Notes: generated by a model not told the origin, from the letters alone. DNA of 64,000 nt from Mariannaea sp. PMI_226 (GCA_024336345.1 JANFOG010000020.1:424400-488399), one strand, 5' to 3'. Numbered from the stretch's first letter, positions 22,820 through 34,566 are shown. Made by a program: numbers and translations.

Positions 22820-25800
22820 ATGAAGAGTCTTTGGATATCGTTCCTTTTGTTGTTCTGCTTCGGGAAGCTTTCCCTTCAACAACAATGTGACGCCAACAAT
22901 CACTGTCCCCAGGGATGTTGTAGTAGCGCTGGTTTCTGTGGCTATGGGCCAGACTATTGCGGGTAAGTAAAGACGGTAAAAATATGTGTGTACACGAAGC
23001 TTACACGGGTGATGTTGTTTTGCAGCAAAGGATGCCAGGGCACTTGCGATCAAAAGTCAGACTGCAATCCTGGTTGGAAAGAGACGATCTACAGCAAGTT
23101 TGACAAGTGCCCGCTCAACGTCTGCTGCAGTAAGAGTGGCTTCTGTGGCTATACTGAAGAGTTCTGCAAAGACGACAAAGTCAAGCGTCCGTCTTGCAGC
23201 ATTGGTAACACGCCTGTAAGCCGGGTCATTGGCTACTATGAGTCGTGGGCTACCTCGAAGCGGCGTTGCTATGCCATGAAGCCCGAGGAGATCCCCTTCG
23301 GTGTTTACACGCATCTCATCTTTAGTTTTGCGACGGTGAATCCCAAGACATTTGAGGTCTCACCAGGCAACTACGAGACGGAAGACATGATGACCAGAAT
23401 CTCAACCATCAAGCTGGTTCAGCCAGATATCAAGATAATAGTCGCTATCGGTGGCTGGGCTTTCAATGATCCTGGTCCTACCCAGACTTCCTTCAGCGAT
23501 ATGGCTTCTTCTACTGTCAACATTGACGCCTTCATCAACTCCCTCAGCAAGATGATGAACAAGTATGGACTGGATGGCATCGATATTGACTGGGAGTATC
23601 CTGTTGCCAAAGATCGTCACGGCAAGAATGCTGACTACAAAAATGTTGTCACCTTTATGAAACGTTTGCGAACAAAGATGACCTCCATGCGGAAAAGTGT
23701 ATCCATGGCTATCCCTGCAAGCTACTGGTACTTGCAACACTTTGATATCAAGGCGCTGGAGAATGCGGTTGATTGGTTCAACTTTATGACTTACGACATG
23801 CACGGCGCATGGGACATTGACAACAAATGGACGGGTCCCTGGGCAAACTCGCATACCAATCTCACCGAGATCCAACAAGGGTTGGATCTTCTCTGGCGCA
23901 ACGACATTGACCCCAAGAAGGTCACTGTGGGAATGGCTTATTACAGCCGGAGCTTCACCTTGGCTAACGCCAATTGTAACAACCCAGGGTGCCGTGTTAG
24001 CTCGTCTGGTCTCCCAGGCAAATGCTCCGGCACTTCTGGTGTCCTACTTCACCCCGAGATTCAAGACATCATCAAGGAGAAGAAGCTGACCCCGGTTCTT
24101 GACAAGATCGCGGCCGTGAAGACACTTTCATGGGGCAACCAGTGGACAACCATTGACGACGTGGTGACATGGCGTCTCAAGGGGAATAGTCTCCGAAGCC
24201 AATGCATCACCGGCTTCATGGTATGGGCCATGAGCCAAGATGACCCTTCAGGTACAAACGCCAAGGGTCTCGTGTCGGCTCTTGGTCGGCCAAAGGTCAA
24301 CTTTCCGGATTTTACCCCCAATGACCCGAAACCGGAGGCTGGCCAAAATACCGGGTCCTGTCGGTGGTCAAGCTGCTTTGATGGCTGTCCTTCTGGCTTC
24401 AAAGAGGTACAGCGTGATGGCCACGAGGAGATCATGTTGGACAGCAGTCGATGTAATGGCTTTGGGCATGGCTTCACCAGGTTGTGCTGTCCCTCCAGTG
24501 CGATTCCCACTTGCAGTTGGAGAGGACATCACAACTCGGGCCACTGTACACCCGGCTGCCACAATGACGAGGTTGAGGTAGGAACTCTGTCCACAGGTTG
24601 TCACAAGAACCATCAGTCAGCATGCTGTACTAAAGGCCCAAGTACCGATATGTACAGCAAATGCATTTGGTTCCCTTGCTCTGACCTGGGCAACGATGCG
24701 TGTAACGGTTCGTTCTCCCATTATATGGCTGCCAGCAGCATAGGGTTTGGTGGTCTCAAATCGTGCAAGGACACCCAAAAGTACAGCCTGTGTTGTTCAG
24801 AGCCTCCTCCAGACGAGCTGGCCGGCAAATGTCACTGGCAGGACAAGGTTGGGTTCCTGGATGCTCCCAACATGAAGTCCGTCTGCGAGGGTGCATGTCC
24901 AAAGGGCGAGATCCGTTTAGCTCTGGAAGACGGCTTGAACGACAGCCTCGAGGCCAAGGCAGGCTGTTTTGGAGATCTGGCATTCTGCTGCAGCAAAAAG
25001 TCGGATCTCATCCCCAGAGGGGACGATGATGGGTTTGGTTCTTCTCAGGCCAAGCAGTTCCGTGCATTGGTGGATGCCTACCTGGATAATCCTACATGTC
25101 CTGCCACCATCTTGCACCCGCCTTTGCATGATCCATATGGGAATGGCGGCGCAGCCACCAAGAGATCCTTAGAGATTGAGTCCAGGACTATAGAGATTCT
25201 TCAGGGCCGAGCCAAGGACTGCTCCCTGGATAACTGGATTAGGCTTGTTCAGTTTGCCACACTCATGTTCACCATGAAGGATACAGGCTACGACCCTATC
25301 AGAACCATCTGGGACGATGAGCTTGCCGACACGTTTGACGAAGACCTCCGGTTCGCGAATTTGCAAGATTACCTTTACGATCAAGTCTCCCTGTGGGAAC
25401 CTCGGGGTCTGGTCGAGTACGTCCTCTACAACCCCTTAGCAGCAGGTCCAGGCTTGCGCAGGGGACGGAGGGTCACCGAGACCTTTTGTGACTTGCCAAC
25501 CCATCGTCGCCGTGGCGAGAAAGCTCGAACCGATCTTCATCCACGACGAATATGGCCATGGGGTGGCGGCCGCAATGACATACCCGGTCTGAAAAAAATC
25601 CTGGAAGGCATCCAACGTGGGCATTTGACGCTGCATTATGCTCGATGGGAATGGTACAACGGGGGAAGATCTGGTCTTCCTCCAGGACCAATGCTGGAGC
25701 TGGCTTATTGGATCGGTCCTGAGCCAGGCATAATTGATCCCGACGAGGACTTGAACGACTACCGAGATAACTCATGGCCGCGGTCAGTGGCTGAGCCGGA

Positions 25801-26402
25801 TAGATGGGTTGGTAAGTCTTGGACATGCCTCATTCTGCCTCGTTTCATCAACCACAGAGTACCAAGCTGATCACTTCTTCTTCCCGATAGTCTTCCATCT
25901 ACATATGGACCCTGAAACTGAATGGCTGCGCGAAATACAGGGTCGAACCTATGTCGGTATCACGTCGGTGCAGTTCTTCCACTCCCAGTGGGTCAACCAG
26001 CGAGGGTCAACAGTGTGGCGTGCACAGGGAGCCGGCCAACGAGCTACAAGAGACGGCATCGACTGTCCTGTGGACCTTCGTAGCGTCTGGTACATTGGGT
26101 CGCCGCGAGACTTTCCCACAGATGGTGTGAGCGCGGAGGACCTCAGGGTGATGGAAGCCCTGCAATCCTGGGGCGAGGTTCTATTCAATCAAGGATACGT
26201 CGGGTTTCCAGCCATGTCGCTGATTCTGAATCAGTTCGATAACACGGCCACCGAGATTGATCCGCATAACCCCGGCGAGTTAGTCTACAGGGGCGGTTCG
26301 TCTGATAGGGCAAACGGGGGAGACCCGTATGGAATAAACTGGTTGTGGACAGGTCATGGTTATAACTTCCACCCTCCTCCACCACCGCCAGGGGTGTCAT
26401 AG
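22820..26402 (+). CDS. GH18 chitinase, subgroup-C type, with N-terminal hevein domains (three exons)
   Basis: Exons 22820-22962, 23026-25811 and 25891-26402 join in frame to 1146 residues (introns GTAAGT...GCAG and GTAAGT...ATAG). Residues 1-20 are a signal peptide. Two CBM18/hevein-like cysteine clusters follow (about 23-48 and 51-95, with CCSSAGFCGY and CCSKSGFCGY). The GH18 catalytic domain starts at VIGYYESWA and carries DGIDIDWEYP, with the acid catalyst Glu at residue 238. Other landmarks are IVAIGGWAF and FNFMTYDMHGAWD. Cys-rich repeats and a long C-terminal region typical of subgroup-C chitinases follow. The enzyme hydrolyses chitin by substrate-assisted retaining catalysis and is secreted. 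A reading that ignores the second intron stops early at 25870. The ankyrin gene converges on its 3' end. Confidence 0.9.
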
Positions 26403-26616
26403 GAAAGGGGACGTACGAGCAGGAAGTAGTTGAAAGGAGAACGACTGGTGAAAGCCCTTCTCAGGATAGAGTATCTGGCTATGGAGAATCAGAATATTCA
26501 GCAACCGTTTTGTCTTTGCTGCCGACAGGCGTGAAGTGAATGATTCTTTTCTGGCAATACGTAATTAGTTGATGATTGTGAATGCCATCTTTTTTATACG
26601 CTCAATTCCATGGTAA
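26403..26616. other. Convergent intergenic spacer
   Basis: A 214-bp spacer between the 3' ends of the chitinase and ankyrin genes. It is presumed to hold both transcription ends, but no specific terminator structure is identified. Confidence 0.4.
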
Positions 26617-28386
26617 CTATGATTGATTGTGAGAGTCTAGAAGCTCTATGAGTCTCTCTTTGAGCATAGTAGCATTGTAGCTCCTCCGATGCTCTGCCCT
26701 GGCAGCAAGCTGCTTTGGTGTGATTCCAGATGGACTGGCGGCGTTTGCATTGGCCCCGAGATCCAGCAGGGCCTTGGCGACACCAACAGCACCGTGACTG
26801 GCTGCCCAGTGAAGTGGAGTCATTCCATGACGGGCAAAACCAATCCTATCGGCTCCAATGTCTATCAACCTCCGCACCTCAGATCCCCATGCATGTTCGT
26901 AATGCAGAAGTGCCTTTTGATCTCTCCATGAGTAGGCTGATCCGAAGTCTTGCTTTGTCAATAAGGTAGCAGGGGCATCTACCGCGGTCCCTTGGGATAC
27001 TAGCAGTCTTGCTAATTGTGCTGCTTCCCCCTCTTCGTCTGCATCTGCGTGGCTAGCGAGACAGTGCAACGGGGTCCAGCTCTCGTCTGTAGAAACGCCT
27101 GGTTTGGCCCCGTGAAATAGGAGTAACTGTGCTGCGTGAATAGCATCGGACAAACTCTTTGTAGCACCTGAGAATCTGCTTTCTCGGGTTGGGGCCAACG
27201 CGCAGATCAAGGGCGTCCAGCCAGTTGAGCTGGTAGCGTTCACGTCGAGCCCACAAAAGATCAAATATCGAAGAATATCGAGTTTGGCACCAGCAGCTGC
27301 CCAGTGCAGCAATGTCTCGTCGTGGCTATTCTTCACGTTCAAGCACTGATCGATACTGAATGATTCCGGTCTTGCCGAGAGATATATGTTGAATATGCGC
27401 TCGTTAGCACCAAAAGCGACACAGTGCAGAGGTGTGTTCCCCAGTAGGTCTGCCTGAAGCACGGAGCCCCCATGTTCCAGTAGAAGACATATTCCAGTCT
27501 CATACAGGCAGCAACCATCGAGCGTCCCGTACTGGAACGGAACGGGAGAACCAAGTATGTGAAGCACAGTTTGACCATTGTCCTCTTGACTTGGGATATT
27601 GGGGTCGGCTCCGTTTTCGAGGAGTGCCTTGAGCGCGCTCGCAAGATTAGCTGAAATAGCTACTTTATTCAGGACATAGTGACCGCGCAAAGGCGTATTG
27701 GGGTCTGCACCAGCCTTGATGATACGTGTTACTAAGAGTTCTTGGTTTGTATAGTCGACACCATTATACTTTACGCCAGACCTCTCCTCATCGCCCATCA
27801 TAGGTTTGAAATCTGCAGCTCTATGCAAAGCCTTGTTAATAACGTTTAGAGGAAAGTTAAGTCTTTTCAACATAAGATCGACGACGTGAATATGCCACCT
27901 AGAAGCAGCCGCATGAAGAGCCTCTTCCTTAACAATGTCTGTCCAACCGTCCCACCAGGTTAGGAGATCGCCGACAAGGGTAGCATGGCCATAGTAGGCC
28001 GCTTGGTAGGCGCATGATGGGATAGATCGAGAACCATTGGCGTAGTTTTTGTCTTCGAGCTGAGCCCAGAGAGGCTGGACGATGGCTTTGTTGCCTAAGC
28101 GAATAGCCAGCAGGAGTGGTGATAGGATTTCATCATCTGAGATAGCGGCAATTGGGTCGGCTCCTGCGCCAAGGAGGAGACGAACGGCAGGCAAGCACTC
28201 GCACCAGACGGCAACACAAAGTGGCGTGCCGAATGTGTAATCGCGTTGCTCGATGAGATTTGGGATGTTTGGCGTCTGTAGTCGTTGTCGTAGGGAGCCA
28301 ATATCGTCGTCGCGAATACACGCATGTAGAATGTGGTTTGGGGAAGAGAAGGTCTCAAGCATTTGTTGCCTCATCATGGATTTCAT
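26617..28386 (-). CDS. Ankyrin-repeat protein
   Basis: A single open frame of 589 residues without an apparent intron. It contains about ten ankyrin repeats from roughly residue 20 to the C-terminus, shown by repeated TPL.(W/C/L)A...G....(V/A)..LL..GA(D/N/K)(P/V/I) patterns such as TPLHWAASHGAVGVAKALLDLGA, GADPNTPL and GADPNIPS. No F-box, NACHT or kinase domain is attached. Ankyrin repeats bind other proteins, and the partner cannot be told from sequence. The gene is convergent with the chitinase. Large families of such genes are usual in accessory regions of ascomycete genomes. The first Met (28386) is followed closely by MRQQM, so the exact start could be one of the nearby Met codons. Confidence 0.85.
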   Translation of the reverse strand: MKSMMRQQMLETFSSPNHILHACIRDDDIGSLRQRLQTPNIPNLIEQRDYTFGTPLCVAVWCECLPAVRLLLGAGADPIAAISDDEILSPLLLAIRLGNKAIVQPLWAQLEDKNYANGSRSIPSCAYQAAYYGHATLVGDLLTWWDGWTDIVKEEALHAAASRWHIHVVDLMLKRLNFPLNVINKALHRAADFKPMMGDEERSGVKYNGVDYTNQELLVTRIIKAGADPNTPLRGHYVLNKVAISANLASALKALLENGADPNIPSQEDNGQTVLHILGSPVPFQYGTLDGCCLYETGICLLLEHGGSVLQADLLGNTPLHCVAFGANERIFNIYLSARPESFSIDQCLNVKNSHDETLLHWAAAGAKLDILRYLIFCGLDVNATSSTGWTPLICALAPTRESRFSGATKSLSDAIHAAQLLLFHGAKPGVSTDESWTPLHCLASHADADEEGEAAQLARLLVSQGTAVDAPATLLTKQDFGSAYSWRDQKALLHYEHAWGSEVRRLIDIGADRIGFARHGMTPLHWAASHGAVGVAKALLDLGANANAASPSGITPKQLAARAEHRRSYNATMLKERLIELLDSHNQS

Positions 28387-29196
28387 TGCATAATCCGAGG
28401 AAAAGTAAGAAAGACAAAGATAAGTGCAAGGCAGGCGGTGGAGAGTAGAAATAAAGGATTGAAGCTCAATTGCATATTTAGTTTGGTTTCGTTTTAGGTA
28501 GTTAAGAGTACTTCGAATTTAATTTAGCGCATATTAGCAAGCTATATTGTATTGGGGTTGCGTGACTTTCCTATCTGGGACGAATAACGTGACTTGCCTA
28601 ATTGGAGAATCTGACTGCAGGTTTTGATTGGTTGGGCTAGAGACGTACCGGCGGAGGTGGACATTTTTAAAAGCCCAGGCGTCTTGATCTTCAGATAGTC
28701 ATGAGGTTCATCCTCAGTTTCATCAAGTGTTTTTGGGTTAATTGGATCAGTCTTTTGTGAAGCATTTGACTAGATGGCTTTAATCATAATGTTATTCTCA
28801 GATTTTTAATATCTATTTTTGTTGTTTATTTACGACCTTTCCAGCCTTACGGGCTTGGACGCTACCGATTTTCTCTTCACAACGGCTTCATTTTTGGGCT
28901 GGTTGTGTTGTTTTGTTGTGTTGTTTTTAGTGTTCCCTCGCCCAAACAAAATATATATATTAAAAACTTAAAATAAATATATTAAACTAATCTTAATAAA
29001 GATGCTACTGCCGAAATTTAACATATCACTTATCCTACTAAGACTTTTTTGACCTAATGTTGCCGTTTTTGTAGTTTCAAGCCTTGTTGTACAACCGTTA
29101 CGTGAGCACCTGCGGTTCCATTTTCACACAGTCAAGCTCGACTTCGACCTGTCCCTTGCCACTGACATAACCTTCTACCACCTCTAATAACCCAGC
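28387..29196. other. Intergenic, AT-leaning, no gene seen
   Basis: It contains the presumed promoter of the ankyrin gene and a low-complexity TTGTGTTGTTTTG stretch near 28905-28930. No supported coding sequence. Confidence 0.4.
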
Positions 29197-29610
29197 CTAT
29201 TGTTTTAGGTGCTTTAGCTTTAGCGGCATGATAATCAGTAAAGATATAACAGCTAAGCACATGCCAAATTCAAATGTCAGCATCAGTGCGGAGTGATAGC
29301 TGCATATAACTTGCTCCTGATATGGTTGTTCAAGTAGAGCTATGCTTCTGATCGAAGTTCTTGCTTGTCGTATTACCTCATCTTTGTAAGCGCCTCGGAC
29401 AGTTTTTTGGAGAAAATAAGCCAGGGAGTTCTGAACGATGACACTGCTGGCTGCGATTCCGATAATTGATCCTAGGCTTCTCCAGAGCAGCAAGGTTCCT
29501 GTTACTACAGCCTGTTCGGCTTGAGTTGAAGCAGCCAGAATGGCCACAAAAGTTGCCGAGAACTGAAAACCTTGACCAATTGCCGATGGTACCAGGACTA
29601 AGGTGTAAGA
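29197..29610 (-). pseudogene. MFS transporter, C-terminal fragment
   Basis: The last ~140 residues of the 208-codon frame 29197-29823 contain LVPSAIGQGFQFSATFVAILA, then TQAEQAVVTGTLLLWRSLGSIIGIA and a final hydrophobic helix ending in KLKHLKQ. This is the C-terminal part of a 14-helix major-facilitator drug/basic-amino-acid antiporter. Earlier helices are absent. Upstream of about 29610 the frame continues into unrelated Ser/Lys-rich sequence. It is a 5'-truncated relic, not a working transporter. Confidence 0.65.
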
Positions 29611-31125
29611 GTCCACGAAACCGAACGGGGAGGAAGACGATGTACCGTGGGGGTTTTCCTTCTTAACATACCACTGGCTTGGTAATTTCTTGCTATTCTG
29701 GTTTGTCATGTGGGAGTTTTTGGTCAGCGGGGACGACACGTTGGTGCCGAGATTCGAGCTCGCTGCGCGTTTCGATGGGAAGATCACCCAGCACGATGCC
29801 CTGGGGACCCTCACGACATGCATCTACAACAGAGTCCCGGACGTGAAACGAAACGCAACTATCGGCGATTTTACCTTATGTCTGATAGAGATGGGCATGC
29901 CTAAGACTAACTTATAATGATGAGTGGTGTCGCCTGGAAGGTTGGAGGGTGCAATCCATACACTCGGGGGTGGGAGGCTTCTGTTGGTATTGACATTAAA
30001 TTTAAATGCAGTACTCGTATCGATGTCGCTATAATCACTTTCGGCCGGGTGGCCTGGAGCTAATAGACACTTGCTCCATGGATTCGGAGATGGAGTCATC
30101 GGTAATACCGAGATTCGTTTGGCTTTCGAACGTCACCGTTCCATCGAGGCCGAGGTGGCTCCTCGGTAAGGAATCGTTGTACGTCGCGTCCATCAGCTTC
30201 TGAACTGTGTTTTCCATCACGTCTCGGTCGCCGTTTCGGAGTCCAATCTCGCTGCTAACTGGGCGAAGCAGGGATCTCACATAATCCAGCTGGCGTGGCG
30301 ATGGAGACGTGGCTCGGGAAGAAAAGGAAGGACCGAAGAGAATCGACGAAATCTCCAGAATCAGCAGACACCATCAATTTACTTGCACGACAGAGCCGCC
30401 TCTCTGCAGTTGCCCCGAGTTCCCCAGGGGTCCAAAGGTGCCGGTACAAGGATTATGTCTGACAAAAGTTGCAAAGTGTGGGACGTTCTTTGTCACCCAT
30501 ATGAGACATGAGAGAGATTCTTTAGCGATGAAAACCCGCCCTGGAGGTTTGACTCCCCGGAGGATCTAGAGCCGGATGCTGAGGGGAATCTGAACAGCAC
30601 TGGACCTACTACAGTTAAGCTCACACTCCCTGGATCACCCGACGCGAACTTAGGAGGCAATGGAACACCATATTGAGAGGTTTAACGAGGGAAGTGCTAT
30701 CGTTTACCTCTGGGGTATGCCCAAGATGGACTCCTCGTGCCCGGACTTAGGACCGATCCCAAGCGTCTTCAAAACAACCTACGACCACCCGACATAATGG
30801 ATAGATTGGTAAAGCTTGGCTGGTCACGGTGTGGTTGTGGTCATATTTCAAGGAGAGAGTTAGTGAGGCAGAATAATACTTTATTTATAAATATTTGGTA
30901 ATGGGCAGTTGGCGGAGGAGAAAGAAGTGGAGTAGTATGGTGTTTGCTCATATGCTATGCTAGTTGTAAAACATTTTGAATCTAGTTCTATTTTGTACTG
31001 TATTCTATACTAATGTATAAAACGGCTCTGCCAGTCTAAAAATCAGGCTGCTCAAGATTTAAGTCCATGGACCCACATGGCATGATTCTGAAAGTGCATC
31101 TTGTGTCTTGGAGCTAGTGGTGCTT
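29611..31125. other. Unassigned region; possible non-TE coding debris
   Basis: Several overlapping open frames on both strands (for example 29824-30280 minus) have gene-like composition, but no domain, start or intron model is convincing. I see no transposon signature. Confidence 0.3.
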
Positions 31126-31530
31126 CTATCTAATAGCAAGGTTTATCTTGTCTTTGTGGTCTGCGTTTATATATGCAACAAGCACCTTCTCACTTGTTAA
31201 ACGTAAGCCACAATGCCTACATGCTAAACCATGCTGGATTACTAGGTGCAGATAAGGCTTAGAGCTATTGGGTTGTAAAGGAAGGTCCTCTAACGCTAAT
31301 AAATCTAGTGAGCAAATAAGGGTTTTGATTCCACAGCAATTAGATTTGCCCACTTCATACTTATCATCTGGAGGTCATAATACACATTTGGGTTTAATAG
31401 CAAAGCCGCATTGCTTACATATAATAGCTGGCTCAGGTTGATTATATAGCAAACCAAGTTTGTTGAGTTTTCGGGTCTGACTCTGCGATAATGCGGCCGC
31501 AACTCCTGCAGAGATTGTAAGATCAGACAT
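31126..31530 (-). pseudogene. OrsD-like (DUF3505) C2H2 zinc-finger fragment
   Basis: From the ATG at 31530 the reading gives LGLLYNQPEPAIICKQCGFA, then a stop (TGA), then in the same frame a segment ending LACRHCGLRLTSEKVLVAYI followed by NADHKDK. The two CxxC modules separated by a Leu/Pro-rich linker resemble the OrsD-type zinc-finger N-terminus found fused to helicases in fungi. It is interrupted by at least one stop and has no downstream domain. It is related in style, not obviously in sequence, to the intact N-terminus of the gene at 60258. Confidence 0.45.
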
Positions 31531-31649
31531 ACTCAAGTTATGACGATACTAATTGTGTAATTGTTTAAATAGAATATCTTCAGTCTACGTGTATAAGGGG
31601 GTGGTCATTAAAATGAGCTGTACACTGATGGCACAGGCCTCTTCAAAGA

Positions 31650-31779
31650 GAAGTGCGGCGCGTTTCGTGTTAGAGAAAAACACACTTGAATTAGAAATGC
31701 GCCGCATTTCTAAGTGAAAAAATCGGGGTAGAAATCTAAGCACGGTGATTGGCCTAAAAAGAGAAGTGCGCCGCACTTC
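31650..31779. repeat. Three near-palindromic GAAGTGCGCCGCACTTC boxes
   Basis: Boxes lie at 31650-31666, 31694-31710 and 31763-31779. Each is a 17-bp near-perfect dyad around GCGCCGC or GCGGCGC. The function is unknown. They could be binding sites or the ends of a small inverted-repeat element. Confidence 0.45.
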
Positions 31780-31805
31780 ACTTGTGCATTACTGAGTAGG
31801 CCTGC

Positions 31806-32254
31806 ACGATGGTTATTGCTCGGTTTACGATGATGACGGCTACGATGACGATGTTAGCGAGGATGAAGAGAGCCAAGATCCAGACCGCATTACGACAAGC
31901 AGAGGCAGAATTGCAAAACGCACACGGACGCGTCTAGAAGACCTCTTCCTTTTCACCAACGCAGAAAAGGTTACACTTGTACTCCGTGGAAATGGGCCGC
32001 TTGACGGCAGCGATATGGCGACGCGTCAGACTATTGCAGACATCTCAGTCACGGTTAAGCGTCTGATAGACTTCTTCGGGAATCGCTTCGCTATCGAGAA
32101 GTGGCCACAGAGAAATTCTCACCCAACTCGTAGTCTCCGGCCCTATTGGAACCCACCAACAGCTTTGACAAGGCGGGACATCTTGGAAGGCAGGGCTACG
32201 ACAGAGCAGCGCATACAGGTTGATGTAGAAATATGGGCGCGTGAACTGGTCTAG
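31806..32254 (+). pseudogene. Unidentified coding fragment
   Basis: An open frame of about 150 codons (acidic N-terminus YDDDGYDDDVSEDEE, then RTRTRLEDLFLFTNAEKV, ending IWARELV and a stop). It has coding-like composition but no start codon before residue 70, so it is probably the 3' part of a gene truncated by the repeat to its left. The family is not recognised. Confidence 0.35.
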
Positions 32255-32751
32255 TGAGCCGTCAAGGCTGGAATTCTGTCGCGTATATAGTTTTGTGAAA
32301 CGCGTGTTTGTTTACTTAGATCGATTAAGTCAAATAAAAAGCAATCATTCAAGCTAGTCTTACTATGTTCTGAACTATTAGTATACTCTACTTGTATACC
32401 TTTTTCGCCTTTTATATTAGCACATGGAGTTTCATTGAGACTGCCCGAAGGAAACATTTATTCAGATAGATATTCTTCTTTCAACCATATAAGTTCAATT
32501 GCACTTAGTTATTTTATTGAACTATATTTTAAAGATTTTGAATATTATTTTACACATAATGACTTTCTATCTACTCTATTCAAAATAAGTAATAAATAAA
32601 CGTTAAGTGATAAAGGTATAGGGTAGCCAAGGGTCTCGTAGCGAAGCACGACCAGGGTCTCCCTGTCGCATTTATATTTTCGCTCCCACCCACATTCCCC
32701 TCCCTGAACTTAGACTTTTTTACATCTCCTCTTTTTATTAAAGTCTAACAT

Positions 32752-33000
32752 TGTCACGGAACGTAGGGTCAAGAATGTAGGTGTGACGATAAGTGACTTC
32801 CCCAGACTACCTAATCCTATGAGGGGTTTATATAAGGGATTTTCCCCTGAAGACGCCCCCCTGAATAGGGGAAGAGGGGCCGGGGGCCCCCCACAGGGGC
32901 CGCCGAGACCGGCTACTAAGATCACCCTATGGGTATATTACAGTGGGAGGCTTGAGGTATCTATAGGATCCATCTACATAGAGCTGGGCTCTCCGTGACA
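32752..33000 (+). mobile_element. Solo LTR, family B, copy 1
   Basis: This 249-bp unit begins TGTCACGGAACGTAGGGTC and ends CTCCGTGACA, flanked by a perfect 5-bp duplication AACAT (32747-32751 and 33001-33005). A GTTTATATAAGGG box lies about 70 bp in. It is related to 46357-46584 on the other strand. Confidence 0.8.
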
Positions 33001-33241
33001 AACATACTCTACGTTCAAATGGTAAAGATTAAAATATAGTTAGTATTACCTTTGCCTTTGCTTATACTATTCAGTTACTCTTATTGCTACATAATGACTT
33101 TATAGCTAGGTTATTAGATTTATACAACACTAATGTTTTTTTGCCTAAGTTTGTAATTTGTCACTATACAGCTAAGCTGCTCTTTGGAAACAAGCTCAGC
33201 TGTTCTAGCAATAGCACCAATGCTGTTTATGATGGAGGCTG

Positions 33242-33647
33242 TGTACCATGGGTTACAAAATGTAGCATTTTCTAACCCCGGGGTACAACCTTACCCTCTT
33301 AGTTCTTTTGAGTGACTTTGAGGGTTAGGACTAATGATTCATTCAGTTACTCAAGCCGATATTTCGTACCCCGGGGTACAAGACCTATTACTTACAACCA
33401 TAAGAGTAATCCTTAAGGTAAGACTTACTACTTCTAGGTAGCTTCTTTTTGTACCCTAGGTTAGAAAACTGCTAATCTTGCTACTATTTACATATTTGCA
33501 GCTTCTTATATTTGTAACCTGGGGTTTGACCATTACCCCTTGCCCTAAACAGGCGTCCTCTTGCGTTTGGATCTGTTTTGTACCCTGGGGTTAAAAATAT
33601 CATATCATCGTCCTATAGTTTAGTGTTGTTTTCTACCCCGGGGTACA
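33242..33647. repeat. Array of seven GTACCCCGGGGTAC-type palindromes
   Basis: Occurrences begin at about 33242, 33273, 33366, 33451, 33514, 33580 and 33634. The best copies are perfect palindromes centred on CCCCGGGG with flanking GTA/TAC, and the others have one to three changes. Spacing is 30-90 bp. There is no open frame across the array. Confidence 0.6.
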
Positions 33648-33686
33648 ACTCTCCTCTAAGTCTAACCCCAAAGGCTAAGAACCGAT

Positions 33687-33971
33687 TTGCAAAAAGCCAT
33701 CAATAGTGGACAGTTCACGAGAGTTGGAAGGGCTGTTCTGCAAGCTTGCAAACAAGCGAGCCGTCTCGAGACGCTCTGTCTCGCACCGCCCGTAGATGTT
33801 GAATCATCAGACATTGACAATCTTTTGCAGACGTGCGTCGACCTCACAAAGTTGTCGCAAGCTCTTGAAGACTGCTCTGCGCGCAAACATGAATGGGGTG
33901 AGCGGGCCCGAGCACTGGACGAGGAGTGTTGGGAGGAACTAATGCGTAACCCACTTGGACTGGGCACCTAA
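33687..33971 (+). CDS. Possible small or truncated gene, unidentified
   Basis: A 94-residue frame with coding-like composition (LETLCLAPPVDVESSDIDNL, CVDLTKLSQALEDC) begins directly after the palindrome array. No family is recognised. The in-frame region before the Met also looks like protein, so this may be the tail of a broken gene. Confidence 0.3.
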   Translation: MQKAINSGQFTRVGRAVLQACKQASRLETLCLAPPVDVESSDIDNLLQTCVDLTKLSQALEDCSARKHEWGERARALDEECWEELMRNPLGLGT

Positions 33972-34560
33972 ATATAATTAGTACCCCATCTTTTATGACT
34001 GCTCATAAACGATTTCGTTAGTCCATATGTTGGATAGTTGGGGGATTGCGTCGATGCTCCTAAGGTGTCACTGCGGAGACAAGATCGAACTTCCATGGTG
34101 TCAATGAGATTTGCTCGGTCCCTGGGAGGTTTGTTTCTTCTACCCTAAGCTTCGTCGAATATTCTAACGCTCAGGCCGAACATTTTATTTGCATGGTTCA
34201 CCGCAATACACCAACTGTAGATTGCAAGTTTTGTCATCAGGGCTGATTTCAACAGCCAGCTTCTTAACCACGCAATCTAGGAAATACTGAGGCTAGGTTC
34301 CAGCTAGTAAGGAGTGAAAAAATCAGAATCAAGAGAAACTTTAAATAAGTATCAAACATAAGTTGCTTAAAGAATTCTCTTGAGGTTCTCCATAGTCACC
34401 AAAGGGCTAAGCATCAAACTGGCCACCATTCTAGTAAGCAAGCCAGTCAAAATATATCCTACTTAAGTTAAACATTGAATAAATAAAGAACAAAAGTACC
34501 AAAGGGAATAACTAATTGCTCCTCAATAATAATTATAATTGCCTCAATTGGCTTAAATCT
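33972..34560. other. Intergenic, no gene seen
   Basis: Moderately AT-rich sequence without a supported feature. Confidence 0.35.
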
Positions 34561-34566
34561 TATAAA

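Noticed and set aside
29690..30850. Overlapping open frames suggesting a gene upstream of the MFS fragment
   Set aside because: Both strands give similar-length frames with no domain or consistent splice model.
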